Origin: Przewalskia tangutica
Taxonomy: Eukaryota; Streptophyta; Magnoliopsida; Solanales; Solanaceae
DNA length: 64,000 nt
Reading direction: 5' to 3'
Assembly (NCBI GenBank): GCA_029844215.1
Contig: CM056740.1
Coordinates: forward strand, 29,059,873 to 29,123,872
The notes under the pieces were generated by a model. The model was given only the letters and a program-made list of their open reading frames with translations, had not been told where the DNA came from and did no database searches. Positions 43,401-56,227 of this stretch are shown here, piece after piece. Each line of letters opens with the position of its first letter. The first letter of the stretch is position 1. Made by a program: the position numbers and the translations under genes.

Positions 43401-45605
43401 TGTTACACCCCGTAATTCCAGGGCATTAATATGAGGACGTCATTAAGGAAGTAAGATTCGGATATTGGATATAACAAAGGGTATCAATGGGGATTATTAC
43501 TAAGGGAAAAAATGAGGTTTCAAAAAAAAAGATCAGGCGCCGCGGCGCCGTATTTCAGAGCCGCGGCTCCATAAGTCCAGAAGTGCCTTGGGGTTGCAGC
43601 ACCGCGGCGCCAGGCTGCAGGGCTGCGGCGCCGGCGCAAATTTTAAGAATTTTGGAAAATGTGACGAGAAAACTTATTAACGTGGAGTTTAAGTTCTTTT
43701 CAATGGATTTATGGACTTAGTATGGTATTGAGAAGTCTTGGCATTGATAATATGGGGTCCACCGAAAATTTCACAATTTTGTGGGGCCCTTTGAATTTTA
43801 GATATTTTGGCCAAGTGTAATGATATTTTGGTGAAAAGAATATGTGACCAATAGGAGGGTGACATGTGTCCCTCATCCACTTGTCTTGCAAGATAATATC
43901 TATATGGAAAGGTGTATAGCAAGACTTAGCCATTTCACATAATATCTTCCTCTCCAACTTTCTCTTCTCCCTCTGCCTTAGCCACTAAGTCTCGAAATCT
44001 CTACCAAAGTGAAGAACAAGAATTACCTCTCCTAGTTTAACTTATATCCTCCTAGAGAAAGCTCCCTAACTAAGTGCTAAGCCAAGTTAACACACAAATA
44101 GTGGTTTGGCCGAGAGTTGCCTTGAAAACCTAGGCTTGAAGATGAACTTTTTGGAAGCAAAACAAGAAGGCAAGATGGTTACAAGCTTGTAGGGGATACT
44201 TGTGTGTTGTTGGAGCTTGAAGAAGTGGTGTAAAAGTGAAAGTGTTGGCCGAGAACTAGTGGACTGTTTTGGGCTAAGTTTAAGGTAAAATTTCTTCCTC
44301 CTCTTGAAGTAATTGGATATTACATGTTGTTATAGTTAATAGATGAACTTGTATTAAGAAGAATGAATAATAAGAAATGTAGGGGCAGTTTTGATTGGTT
44401 GGGCCGAAACTAGGCAGTTTCGGGACTTTTTATTCGTGGTTATAATTGTTGTTGTTATCTTCACCTATTTCATGTTATAATGAAGGAATATTGTTGTTAA
44501 TGAGTTGTTATGATTTGTATAAAGTGTTGAAACTTGAATTGGATTATAAGGCATTATGAAAAGGGTTTTGGATTGTTGTTGTTGTTGTTGGCCGAGAGGT
44601 GTACCAAACTGTTGGATAATTGTAGTGCAGTTTTAGGGACTGTTTTGTGGTGTTATAAAGCTGGAAATTCAGCCACCAATATGCATGTTTAAACGTAGTA
44701 AATGCTAATGAAAGTCCTAAAGGAATAAAGGTGTAGAAGAGTGTTGAAAGGTCTCACATTTTACCCTTGTTGGTGTTGGATTGTGGACTATTTTTATGGA
44801 CTCGTTTTAACATGGAATAAGAAGCTGATTTACGTGAGAAATAGGTGTGTGAATCACCTTGGTTGCTGTTTTGGTTATGTACTTGATTGGTACTTGGTTA
44901 TTGATGAAATTGGCCTTATTGAAAGGTGGAAAAGTACGTATAAATAGGGGAAGTGCTGCCCAAATTTTTATAAGAAATGAGATTCATTATGTGGTATAAG
45001 TGTATACTAGTATCATGAAGTTGATAGACATGTTGTTGTCATTATAGGTTGAAGTACATTGAGACGTATTCTACTTATCATGTTGGTTAGTCGTCAATAA
45101 GGTATGTGAACTTCTTCCTTCTCTCTTTTGGCATGTTCTACGTGTGAACCATAACTGTGGTATTGTTTCAAAAGCTATTCTACTCTTAGAATTTAAGGAG
45201 TATTCATGTTGTTGACTCTATGCTAAAGGCATGTCTAAATTATTCCCAAGTCCTTACCAAATCTTATGGGAGATGTTGGTAAGCGTTTTTAGTAAGCTTT
45301 GGTGTCGAGTTGATCTTGCTAAGCTACAACACTAATAAGTATTAAGCGATGAGACTGATTTTGGTAAACGTGTTTAAACAAGCCATTGCAGCGTTAAATG
45401 AAAAATGTATTGAACAAGTCATTGGCTTTAGGTCTATGTTATGGCGAATGGAAGCGCGTTTGCAGCGTTAAATGAAAAAGATATCGACAATCAATTATAT
45501 TGAAATGAGTAGAATTTCCATCTGCAGTGAAGCTAAGATATAACCAGTTCATTTTACTTGTTCTAGGTTCACAGCTGATTAGATAAGATTATTATTAATT
45601 ATATA
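43401..45605 (+). repeat. 3' LTR of element E, first part
   Basis: It begins TGTTACACCCCGTAATTCCA. It carries GC-rich palindromes, including the perfect 14-mer GGCGCCGCGGCGCC at 43536-43549, and a GTT repeat near 44573. It breaks off at ATATA where element C inserted and resumes at 55069. No gene. Confidence 0.9.
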
Positions 45606-48600
45606 TGTCACGACCCGAACCGGGGCCCGTGACTGGTGCCTTACCCCGGGCACCCAAGTAGACATACATCAGAGTAATCAGCGGAACAAACACAACAATA
45701 TGAGATAACAGAAGTATAAAACAATAATCTGTGAAAACTTGCCTTTCGGCATATATATAAATGACAACTTTTAACATGAACAGTTTAATCCTTTTTACAA
45801 ACCACACTTGCGATCTACGACCTCTAAGAACGATATGACAACAATGGCGGGGCGGGGCCCCGCCAAACCACGAATGTAAACACTTACTACGACGAGGACT
45901 ACACCATCGATAAGCCTCGAGAAACGGAGCTTCCCAAACGAATCGTGACCACGAGCTAGGATCAACGGCGGTGTACCTCAACTGCGGCGTGAACGCACTT
46001 CGGCCCAGGAGGTCGATCAGCAAAGTGAGTATGTGAAACAAAAAAATCGCAAATGAAATCATAATAGTCTATAAAGCGGGAGACATGTATGATAACCAAA
46101 CTACGCTTTACAATAACTAGCGGTCGTCTCAAGTCGTGACTCACGCCCTCAAGTCATCACCAAAGAACATAACAGTGGGTCTCACGCCCACAACATCAAT
46201 CGTGCCCGTGGGACACATTCCTCACTGCCGGCAGTTTATGATATAAAAGTTCCAAGGAACACACATGAACACCGGGTCCCACTGCCATAATAACACCGTC
46301 ACGGGTAAGTGCGAAGGCATAACCGACTACTAACACCTACAGTATCAACAAGGTCATGAATCAGATCATAAGATCTCGTCTGCATCACATGATCAAAGCC
46401 GCCACTTGCCCGCAGTATCTAATGTGCGCGTCTAGTCCTGGAACTTCCCGCAGCTCCGCATAGGCCAATCTCATCGGCCCGCATGAGGCATCCCCCGCAT
46501 CGAGGGTAGCTACTCCCCGGCATCGTCCTGGACTTCGCAGTCCGCATGGCCACAAGGACCGCATGCCCATAAAGGGCGACACTAACTCGAACTCTCGTAG
46601 TTCGCATAGCCCCGGACTGCGTGAGGTATTCTCGAATCATAGTCCATCGACCACTGAGTCTACCCCGTGGAGGCGGCAACCCGGAATCATCTCGAGATGA
46701 ATGCCACAATACTATCATAACGACCGATAGTTAAAAGCACAATCAAGGAAACCCCTTCACACAAACATCACAAGATACTAACACACGTAGATCCCAACAC
46801 GCTTACTTATCAACGCAATCAAGAAATTATTACAAGTCTATCAGAAATCAATACAATCAAGTTTTTCACACAAGGTACCTTCTACTATATGATTAACAAA
46901 ATCGGGTTTTATCCCCAAAGTACTTCATACATCAACTCTTTAAAAGATCGTTACTTTCACAATGTCACACAATACGTAGTATAAAATAGAGTGACTATCC
47001 TTTTAAAGTAAATCAATTACTTCTCTTTGTAAAATCAAGTAGCAACATTCTTTTCCAATGATCAAGTTTGCCTAATTTCCAATGTTCAAGTTTCTCATTT
47101 TAGAAAGGTTTCGTAGTTCATAGTCTTATTCAATTAAGAATATAATTCTCTTTTAAACAATCGGAGAACCATAAGCCTTATATGTGAGTAGGACATTCTT
47201 GTTTATAACAATCTTATTACAGAACCATGATCTAGAAATATCATTTTGTCTCATCTTAGCTTCTATGCGGATGGAGTTTCTACCGTTTTAATAATACTTA
47301 ATTATTCAAAACATTTCCTTTTATTAACGCTGCAGATGGTTTGTCGATACACATCCCGATTTCCAAAATCAAGAAACGTTCTTAAGCCGTTATACCTAAC
47401 TTCCCATAAAGCTAGTATAACTCTTAAGTTCTCAAAACCAAGTATTACTTCTTTCAAAACGATTTCAGAAATCTTTTGAAATACTTCAAGTTCTTTATGA
47501 TCACACATCAAGCCAGTTATAAACAAATCATTTACCTTTTTTTTAAAAACCACAAAGTGTTTTCTTATCTACATAAAGCTGTTATAACCAACTTCCCATA
47601 AAGCCGTTATAACACTTTATGTTTTAAACCAATCGAATACATTTAGCACATGTACGCTCACCGTACTACATAGTGCACACATATCATGCTAGAAGAGATA
47701 GGAAGAGGTTCACATACCTCGCGACGATTATCGACTAATAGCAAAATGCTCCGAGTACCTCAAGCCGTCGGCTACTCCTTAAGCCAAGTAGAACGCGCCA
47801 CACGTAGTACTTCAACCTATAAGGCCACAAGGCGCTTATTAACCTTTAGGTCTCATCGTAGAACTTTCTACGTAAATTTCGCAAGACCTCCCCGCAACAA
47901 CAGAAACCTCCTCCTCTAACGAGGCCGCTACCAAGCCAACCAGGGGTTATACATCTAACCCTAACTGTACAATTCTACTCCACTGCACTACTACACAAGT
48001 CATCTGAATACACCCTATGTAATTACTGATTCAGACTATATATAGTATACTTCTATATAATCTAACAACATGTAATTTCCAATTACAATAGGGGGATAAG
48101 ATAATTACCTCGATAAGCCCATAATTATCCGAGTTTAATGTCGATCCTTAGCAAAGTTTTAGCTCCAACTCCGAGCGCTCCAACCCGCTCTAAACCACCC
48201 TTAGAAGTTCTAACCAACTTCTACACAATACTCCAACTGACTACGGAGATTTTCCTGTGGTTTCGGTTTGGACTGACGGAAGTATAATAGTATTTCGGGC
48301 TTTTCAGAAAGGTATAACCTTAGAATACAACAAGGTATAAGGCTAAGGTAATTTGGGCATAACAACAATACTTTTGAGAGTATTTCTACCAAGAGGGGTA
48401 TTTATACGAAACACTAGGCTAGTGAGGGTACCCACGCCACACCACAGGGGAGAGGGGAGGCTCTCGCCACAAAGGCCTATCTAGGGAGTGGGGCTCTTGG
48501 ACGAGCGTCAAACAACAGGGGAGAGGAGGGACTTTAACACTTAGGAAATATTTGGAATGGAAGAAGTTCATCAACCTTAGAGGGTATTTATAAGACAAGC

Positions 48601-49263
48601 CAAGGCCAACCAATGGCCAAGATCTAGCCAAGTGCCTAGCAAGTGTAGGGCCAAGATTCACCCATGTGTCCTAGCCAACTTGCACACAAAATATCTACCA
48701 AAAATATCTCCCACTTGCCTTCCCCAAATCGTCCATGCCGCCCACTTTGCCCACCAACGAGAGGTGCTGCGCCGCCTCTCGTTGGTCCAAAATGTTCCGC
48801 CTCTCGGAAAAATCCGCAAAATACTAAATGACATAGCCAAATTCCCTACGAAAGTCTGGAAAACGCTTCGTCGAAAAACGACTCTAACCGATTGTCAGGC
48901 ACAAACATATTTCTACCCAAAGTGCACATGGGGGTGACACGTGTCGCCCCGATTCGCCCAAAAAATTTCGTCTTCCAAAATATCCAAAACGCCAAAATCT
49001 CAAAATCAAAGCGGCCCCACAAAACCAGAATTTCACCCGGGCCCCACGTGACCATTTCCAAAATAAAATTCCATAATTCTCTAATATTCCAGAAGTCCGA
49101 ATACCAAAACTGGGAATCCAATTCCCATTAACGAACCTTTTTCCTTCACAAAAACCGGAAACTTTTCCGTGGAAAAATCGCCTCTTTCTTCCTTTCCAAT
49201 CTTTCTGTCGTATTCTCGTACGTACGTCCTCGCATACATACCCTGGAACTACGGGGTATTACA
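45606..49263 (-). repeat. 3' LTR of element C (chimeric)
   Basis: Read on the minus strand, the first about 360 bp (49263-48900) resemble the start of the B LTR (TACCCCGTAGTTCCAGGGTA, GATTGGAAAGGAAGAAAG, GTGGGGCC motifs, GACACGTGTC at 48936-48945). From about 48899 leftwards the sequence resembles H (CTCTCGGAAAAATCCGCAAA, CCAACCAATGGCCAAG). A minus-strand TATA-type TATTTATA lies near 48587. No gene. Confidence 0.9.
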
Positions 49264-49298
49264 TTCTCCCCCCCTTAGAAACATTCGTCCCGAATGTT
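49264..49298 (-). other. Polypurine tract and hairpin, element C
   Basis: Minus-strand AAGGGGGGGAGAA next to the LTR. The hairpin AACATTCG/CGAATGTT is at 49280-49298 with a three-base loop. Confidence 0.82.
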
Positions 49299-50230
49299 CC
49301 TTCTAAGTCTCAAAAACGAACACGTGCCAGTATAGTCTTCACTACTATACTTACGAAACAATCCTGCCACAGCTGGCCATGGAAACACCTGCGCAAAACT
49401 TACATCTAAGTCCACGAGGAAACACCTCTACATCACCACAAATAATACTACTTTTGTCACTTTGTCGCGAGCCTTGCTCCGACGACCCAACAAATGGTAC
49501 CGGGCTGCATGCGATCACTGAAGCTGTTGTACACTCGGATTCTTATCACATTTCTGATACTGCTTTAGTATCCAAAACTCGGGGTTACTATCTCTAACGT
49601 GGTCATCATTAACTGGGAACATTCTGGATGGATCTTCGATACTTTCCCGAACATAACAATACGAAAAGACCGGACGCCCTTCCTCCTAAGTCGGACGGCA
49701 AATGCTAACATATAGGCAACCCGCCTATTCTTCACATGAACTCACAAAGGCCCAAAGTAACTCGCTAAGTTCCTTCGCTTTCAAAACTCGTCACACCGCC
49801 CGGTGGTACTTTCAAGACCGACCGTCAACTCAACTCTAAGCGTCGCCGCCGATTATCCGCACGATTCTCCGAGCCGCCGAACTCCTTCTAGACAAGCTTC
49901 ACACTATCCACACTGCGGAACAAGCTCAACCAACTATCTCAACCCCGCCAACATCGAACCAATCGACCGCAACTTGCATTTCTCGCTTCTACAAGGCGCC
50001 ACAAGACGACATCCGAACACCGAAATGGTAGCTTAAACACTTCAACCGAGACAACGATCCTCACAAATACCCTCGAAATCAAAACACCGCCCGAGGCGAA
50101 CGCGATACGGAGACTCACCCGAAGTTCCTAGCCCCGCTCGTACAAACTCCCAGAAGAGAAACACTGCACTGGCTCCACTGTCTCATAAGGTGGCGTAGGC
50201 ACCCTGCAACCTCACAACCTTTTCGGATAA
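49299..50230 (-). pseudogene. Element C integrase tail relic, heavily decayed
   Basis: Nucleotide alignment by eye to A 9400-9910 is possible in blocks: CTTTCAAGACCGACCGTC, GTCGCCGCCGATTATCCGCA, AGACAAGCTTCACACTATCC, AACATCGAACCAATCGACCG, AATGGTAGCTTAAAC. The reading frame is lost throughout. It is the same region as the GPY/F module and the end of the integrase core. Confidence 0.6.
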
Positions 50231-51200
50231 CATCAACTGCCGAGGAACGACTCGACCAAGAACACGATAGTCGCCCCATCGCCCGACCACCGGTCGAACG
50301 CATCCACGAACTTGCACGGCTAACTAAACATGGGCCTAACACCCTCACGACTCCTAGCACAAAGAGGACCACCACAACCGACCCCACCACCAAACCTACC
50401 GCGGGTTGACCCGCACGTAGCCTCAACCCCGACTCCGCAAGCGCAAATACCATCACCCCAAGGAACAATCTTACTAAACACGCATTTAAAACCCGCGTCT
50501 TCTTAGCTCGACTACCTTCTTTCAAATCACGCTACTCGTGACTTATCCCACGAACATAGCTCACGCGGCACTATGCACTCCTATAAGGGTCAAACATAAC
50601 ACTACACCTTTCTCGAGATGGCCTTATCTCTAAGGTCTTTACGTATAACACTCTAAGGCTCACACCTTCTCTATCCCCAAAATCTTACTCGGCTAACCCA
50701 CCATGATTCCTAATCACAACTCACACATCGCTATCGTAACGTAGCACTTAAGGTATACTCACCTTGAAAGTTACCAAGCGACCTTGCCGCCCGCCCTCTT
50801 CACGCCTCGTTAACCCGTCGATCTCTACGCTTTCGGCTGCGCGCATAAGCCCGCATACGCCCATGCTCAAGCCTAATCAAGAATTACTCTGCACAACCTC
50901 TTTAGATAGTCCTCCGCATCGCAGACATCGGTATACTCTCTGTAGCCAAATCTATAGCTAGCAACAGGTTGTCCTCGCAATCTATATTCTCTGCTCCCGG
51001 CCGTGGAACCGGGTTCAAATATCATGGCCGCAGTAGAACCGCCGCCGCGGCTTAAACTCGGGCTAGCGACGCCGCAGAAATCCCCGAACGAAGCACTACC
51101 CTAGGTAATGATTGGGCCTGCGCCTCGCCACCCTCTGAACTCTACTCGCAGCCTCTCTGGCCGCTTTGCCCTCCCGGCCCGTTGCCTACGCGCGAGGCAT
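50231..51200 (-). pseudogene. Element C gag relic and undefined sequence
   Basis: The ATG at 51200 starts MPRA, then stops; the following bases (GGCAAAGCGGCCAGAGAGGC, CAATCATTACCTAGGGTAGT) match the gag starts of B and A0. Further left only short capsid-like stretches remain near 50780-50960. The region 50231-50760 has no feature I can name. RT, RNase H and protease are not found in C. Confidence 0.55.
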
Positions 51201-51386
51201 GACGATAAGGAAAAGATTTCGCCGGAGGGTTCAACTTACAACACGCCTCTAAGGCACGATCTCAGAGTGAGAAGAATAGAAACCAATCCTAAATATCCTA
51301 TAGCCTCCTCGATTATTGATGTGGTGCACAACACACCGATAATCAAGACTTCATCGATACGGTTCAGACACTTTCCGAGGATTAAT

Positions 51387-51398
51387 CGCTCGATACCA
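51387..51398 (-). other. Damaged primer-binding site, element C
   Basis: On the minus strand TGGTATCGAGCG instead of TGGTATCAGAGCAG. In the plus orientation CTGCTCTGATACCA has become CGCTCGATACCA, the loss of the T in each of two CTG triplets. Either the site is dead or this is consensus error. Confidence 0.75.
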
Positions 51399-51402
51399 CT
51401 TT

Positions 51403-54400
51403 TGTCACGACCAACCGGTTCGTGGATCGTGCCTTACCCCGCACCCAAGTAGACATACATCGAGTAATCACGAACAAACACAACAATATGAGATAATGTA
51501 TATAAAACAATAATCAGGAAAACTTGCCTTTCGATATATATAAATGACAACTTTTAACATGAATAGTTTAATCTTTTTACAAACCCCGCCACAACAAGAT
51601 TACGCACTCTAAGAACGATATGACAACAATGGCGGACAGGCCCCGCCAAACCCCGAATGTAAACACTTACTACGCATGGGACTACACCACCGATAAGCCT
51701 CCGAGAAACGGAGCTTCCCAACGCTGAATCAGGACCGAGAGCTAGGATCAACGATCGCGTACCTCAACTCGCGCATGAACGCACTTCAAGCGAGGTCGAT
51801 AACAGTACCGAGTATGTGAAACAAAAAAAAACTGCAAATGAAATCATAATAGTCTATAAAGCAGGAGACATGTATGATAACCAAACTACAGTTTTACAAT
51901 AACTAAGCGATATCTCAAGTCGTGACTCACGCCTCAAGTCATCACCAAAGAACATAACATGGGTCTCACGCCATTAACATCAATCGTGCGTGGGACACAT
52001 TCTCATCGCCATAGCTTTATGATATAAAAGTTCCAAGGAACACACATGAACACCGTGTCCCACTGTGCCATAATAACACCGTGACGGTAAATACGAAGGC
52101 ATAACCGACTACTAACACCTACGCACTCAACAAGGTCATGAATCAGATCATAAGATCTGCTTGCATCGTCACATGATCAAAGCCGCCACTTGCCCGCAGA
52201 TCTAATGTGCGCGTCTAGTCCTCGAACTTCCCGCACTCGCATAGGCCAATCTCATCGCCCGCATGTGGCATCCCCGCATCGAGGTAGCTACTCCCTCGAT
52301 CGCCCCGACTTCGCAGCCGCATGGCCACAAGGACCGCATGCCCATAAAGGACGACACTAACTCGGAACTCTCGTAGTTCCAAGATAGCCCCGGGACTGCA
52401 TGAGGTATTCTCGAATCATAGGTCCATCGACCCGCCGAGTCTACCCCGCGACGGAGGCGCTTAACCCGGAATCATCTCAAGAGATGAATGCCACAATACT
52501 ATCATAACGATCGATAGTTAAAAGCACAATCGGGAACCCCTTCACACAAACATCACAAGATACTAACACACGTAGCATCCCAACACGTTTACTTATCAAC
52601 GCAATCAAGAAAGTATTACAAGGCTATCACAAACCAATACAATCAAGTTATTCACACAAGGTACCTTCTACTATATGATTAACAAAATCGGGTTTTTATC
52701 CCCAAAGTACTTCATACATCAACTCTTTAAAAGATACGTTACTTTCACAATGTCACACAATACCCGTAGTATAAAATAGAGTGACTATCCTTTTAAAGTA
52801 AATCAATTACTTCTCTTTGTAAAATCAAGTAGCAACATTCTTTTCCAATGATCAAGTTTGCCTAATTTCCAATGTTCAAGTTTCTCATTTTAGAAAGGTT
52901 TCGTAGTTCATAGTCTTATTCAATTAAGAATATAATTCTCTTTTAAACAATCGGAGAACCATAAGCCTTATATGTGAGTAGGACATTCTTGTTTATAACA
53001 ATCTTATTACAGCAGCCATGATCTAGGAAATATCATTTTGTCTCATCTTAGCTTCTATGCAGATGGGAGTTTCTACTGGTTTTAATAATACTTAATTATT
53101 CAAAACATTTCCTTTTATTAACGCTGCAGTGGTTTGTCGATACACATCCTGATTTCCAAAATCAGTAAAACGTTCTTAAGCCGTTATACCTAACTTCCCA
53201 TAAAGCTAGTATAACTCTTAAGTTCTCAAAAACCAAGTATTACTTCTCTTTCAAAACGATTTCAGAAATCTTTTGAAATACTTCAAGTTCTTTATGATCA
53301 CACATCAAGCCAGTTATAAACAAATCATTTACCTTTTTTTTAAAAACCACCAAGTGTTTTCTTATCTACATAAAGCTGTTATAACCAACTTCCCATAAAG
53401 CCGTTATAACACTTTATGTTTTAAACCAATCGAATACATTTAGCACACGTATCGCCTACCGCACTACATAGTGCACACATATCATGCTAGAAGAGATAGG
53501 AAGAGGTTCACATACCTCGCGACGATTATCGACTAATAGCAAAATGCTCCGAGTACCTCAAGCCGCCTACTACTCCTTAGCCAAGTAACGCGCCACACGT
53601 AGTACTTCAACCTATAAGGCCACAAGGCGCTTATTAACCTTGGTCTCATCGTAGAACTTTCTACGTAAATTTCGCAGACTCTCCCGCAACAACAGTAAAC
53701 CTCCTCCTCTAACGAGGCCGCTACCAAGCCAACCAGGGGTTATACATCTAACCCTAACAGTACAATTCTACTCCACTGCACTACTACACAAGTCTATCTG
53801 AATACACCCTATGTAATTACAGCCAAAGACTATATATAGTATACTTCTACTATATAATCTAACAACATGTAATTTCCAATTACAATAGGATAAGATAATT
53901 ACCTCGATAAGCCCATAATTATCCGAGTTTAATGTCGATCCTTAGCAAAGTTTTAGCTCGACTCCGAGCGCCAACCCGCTCTAAACCACCCTTAGAAGTT
54001 CTAACCAACTTCTACACAATACTCCAACTGACTATGGAGATTTTCCTGTGGTTTCGGTTTTGTACTGACGGGAAGTATAATAGTATTTCGGCTTTTCAGA
54101 AAGGTATAACCTTAGAATACAACAAGGTATAAGGCTAAGGTAATTGGGCATAACAACAATACTTTGAGAGTATTTCTACCAAGAGTGGGTATTTATACGA
54201 AAACACTAGGCTAGGGGAGGTACCCCACGCCACACCACAAAGCGGGAGAGGGGAGGCTCTCGCCACAAAGGCCTATCTAGGGAGTGGGGCTCTTGGACGA
54301 GAGTCAAACAAGAGGGGAGAGGAGGGACTTTAACACTTAGGAAATATTTGGAATGGATGAAGAAGTTCATCAACCTTAGAGGGTATTTATAGCAAGCCAA

Positions 54401-55063
54401 GGCCAACCAATGGCCAAGATCTAGCCAAGTGCCTAGCAAGTGTAGGGCCAAGATTCACCCACGTGTCCTAGCCAACTTGCACACAAAATATCTACCAAAA
54501 ATATCTCCCACTTGCCTTCCCCAAATCGTCCACGCCGCCCACTTTGCCCACCAACGAGAGGTGCCAAGCCGCCTCTCGTTGGTCCAAAATGTTCCGTCTC
54601 TCGGAAAAATCCGCAAAAATACTAAATGACATAGCGGAAATTCCCTACGAAAGCTGTGGAAAACGTTTCGCCAAAACGACTCTAACCGTGTCACAGACAA
54701 ACATATTTCGCCCAAAGGCCACACGGGGTGACACGTGTCGCCCCGATTCGCCCAAAAAATTTCGTCTTAGAAAATATCCAAAACGGCCAAAATCTCAAAA
54801 TCAAAGCGGGCCCTACAAAACCAGAATTTCACCCGTGGGCCCCACGTGACCATTTCCGAAAATAAAATTCCATAATTCTCTAATATTCCAGGAAGTCCGA
54901 ATACCAAATCTGGGAATCCAATTCCCATTAACGAACCTTTTTCCTTCACAAAAACCGGAAACTTTTCCGTGGAAAAATCGCCTCTTTCTTCCTTTCCAAT
55001 CTTTCTGTCGTATTCTCGTACGTACGTCCTCGCATACATACCCTGGAACTACGGGGTATTACA
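51403..55063 (-). repeat. 5' LTR of element C (chimeric)
   Basis: Partner of 45606-49263 with the same B-type/H-type junction near 54700. GACACGTGTC at 54730-54739. Differences from the partner cluster at CAG/CTG/CCG: GATCGTGCC here against GACTGGTGCC, and CATCGAG against CATCAGAG. It ends TACGGGGTATTACA before ATATA. Confidence 0.92.
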
Positions 55064-55924
55064 ATATAACCTACTAACGACTCATAAAATGGATTAATTT
55101 GGAAATTCGGATCGGTTATCACCATGAAAATGTTTCCATAATGTTAGCCAGAGGAACGAGACGAATTATGTTATCGAGTTGATACAAACGACAAGCGGTA
55201 TGTGACTCTTCCTTTCTTCTTTGAGCATGAACCTTATAAAATGAGTGTACGGTGGACGTACGTGTTTTAAATGAATCTAGATTTCATGTGGTACATGATG
55301 TGAAAGTAACTTGATTTTAAAAGCGTAAGTGTCTTGATGTTACAAGGGTTAGTGCCTTGGGTTTTTATAAATGAAAGATTGTACGACGGACGTACATAGT
55401 TTTATTGGATCTAAATACTAAAATGATACTTGATGTGATAAGTGTCTTGATTTTCCAAATGAGGATTTAAAATGATACTTGATGTGATAAGTGTCTTGAT
55501 TTTCCAAATGAGGATTTAAAATGAAAGGTATGAGAGTGTCTTGGTGTTTTCTATAAAATGTATGTACGGTGAGCGTACATAGTACTTTTGGGTTCAAGTC
55601 CCTAATGATACATGATATGACTCTTTTTATAAAATAAATGTACGGTGGACGTACATAGTACTTTTGGGTTCAAGTCCCTAATATTACATGACATGATAGT
55701 GCTTTGGTTTTTTTCCAAAATGAAAGATGTGATAGTGCCTTGGGTTTTCTAAAAGAAAAGATATGATAAGTGCCTTTGATTTTACAAGTGAAGTTCATTA
55801 TATATGATTGGTACATGATATGGTGGTACCTTGGTTTTTCTAAAATGAAAGTTCATTATAAAGATGATGTTATTGAGAGTCAAAAGGTGATTTAAATTGC
55901 ACAAGGTTGCCATGATAGTTATAT

Positions 55925-56083
55925 GTATACATATTGGGACGGGTTGCGCGATCCGCAACACTTATCTACATATTGGGACGGGTTGCACGATCCGCAACAC
56001 TTATATATTTATTGGGAAGGGTTGCACGATCCGCAACACTATTATATATTGGGACGGGTTGCACGATCCGCAATATTATTATA
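55925..56083 (+). repeat. Minisatellite, about 40-bp unit, four copies, in the E 3' LTR
   Basis: Same unit as at 35170-35370 (core TATTGGGACGGGTTGCACGA). The copy-number difference between the two LTRs shows post-insertion slippage or unequal exchange. Confidence 0.92.
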
Positions 56084-56187
56084 TTATTTACATGGACATG
56101 CTTACATGATATTGGAATTCCATGGGCATGCTTCCGTTATATTATTCCATGGACTTGCTCCCCATGATGCGGGTATAGATACTCATG

Positions 56188-56192
<5 letters not shown>

Positions 56193-56224
<32 letters not shown>
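56193..56224. repeat. TA dinucleotide microsatellite
   Basis: About 16 TA units; only about six at the matching place in the 5' LTR (35480-35492). Length here is the least trustworthy feature in any assembly. Confidence 0.9.

Positions 56225-56227
<3 letters not shown>

Larger units (their letters stand above)
45606..55063 (-). mobile_element. Element C: minus-strand element with 3.66-kb LTRs and a 2.1-kb degenerate interior
   Basis: LTRs 45606-49263 and 51403-55063; TSD ATATA at 45601-45605 and 55064-55068. The interior keeps a polypurine tract, integrase-tail relic, gag start relic and a damaged primer site; RT and protease are missing. The intact target in the E 5' LTR (34355-34375) confirms the insertion. 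LTR copies agree closely in AT-rich parts and differ in CG-rich, CHG-containing parts. Confidence 0.93.

Noticed and set aside
44571..44592. GTT microsatellite as a functional element
   Set aside because: Short simple repeat inside the E LTR with no further signal.
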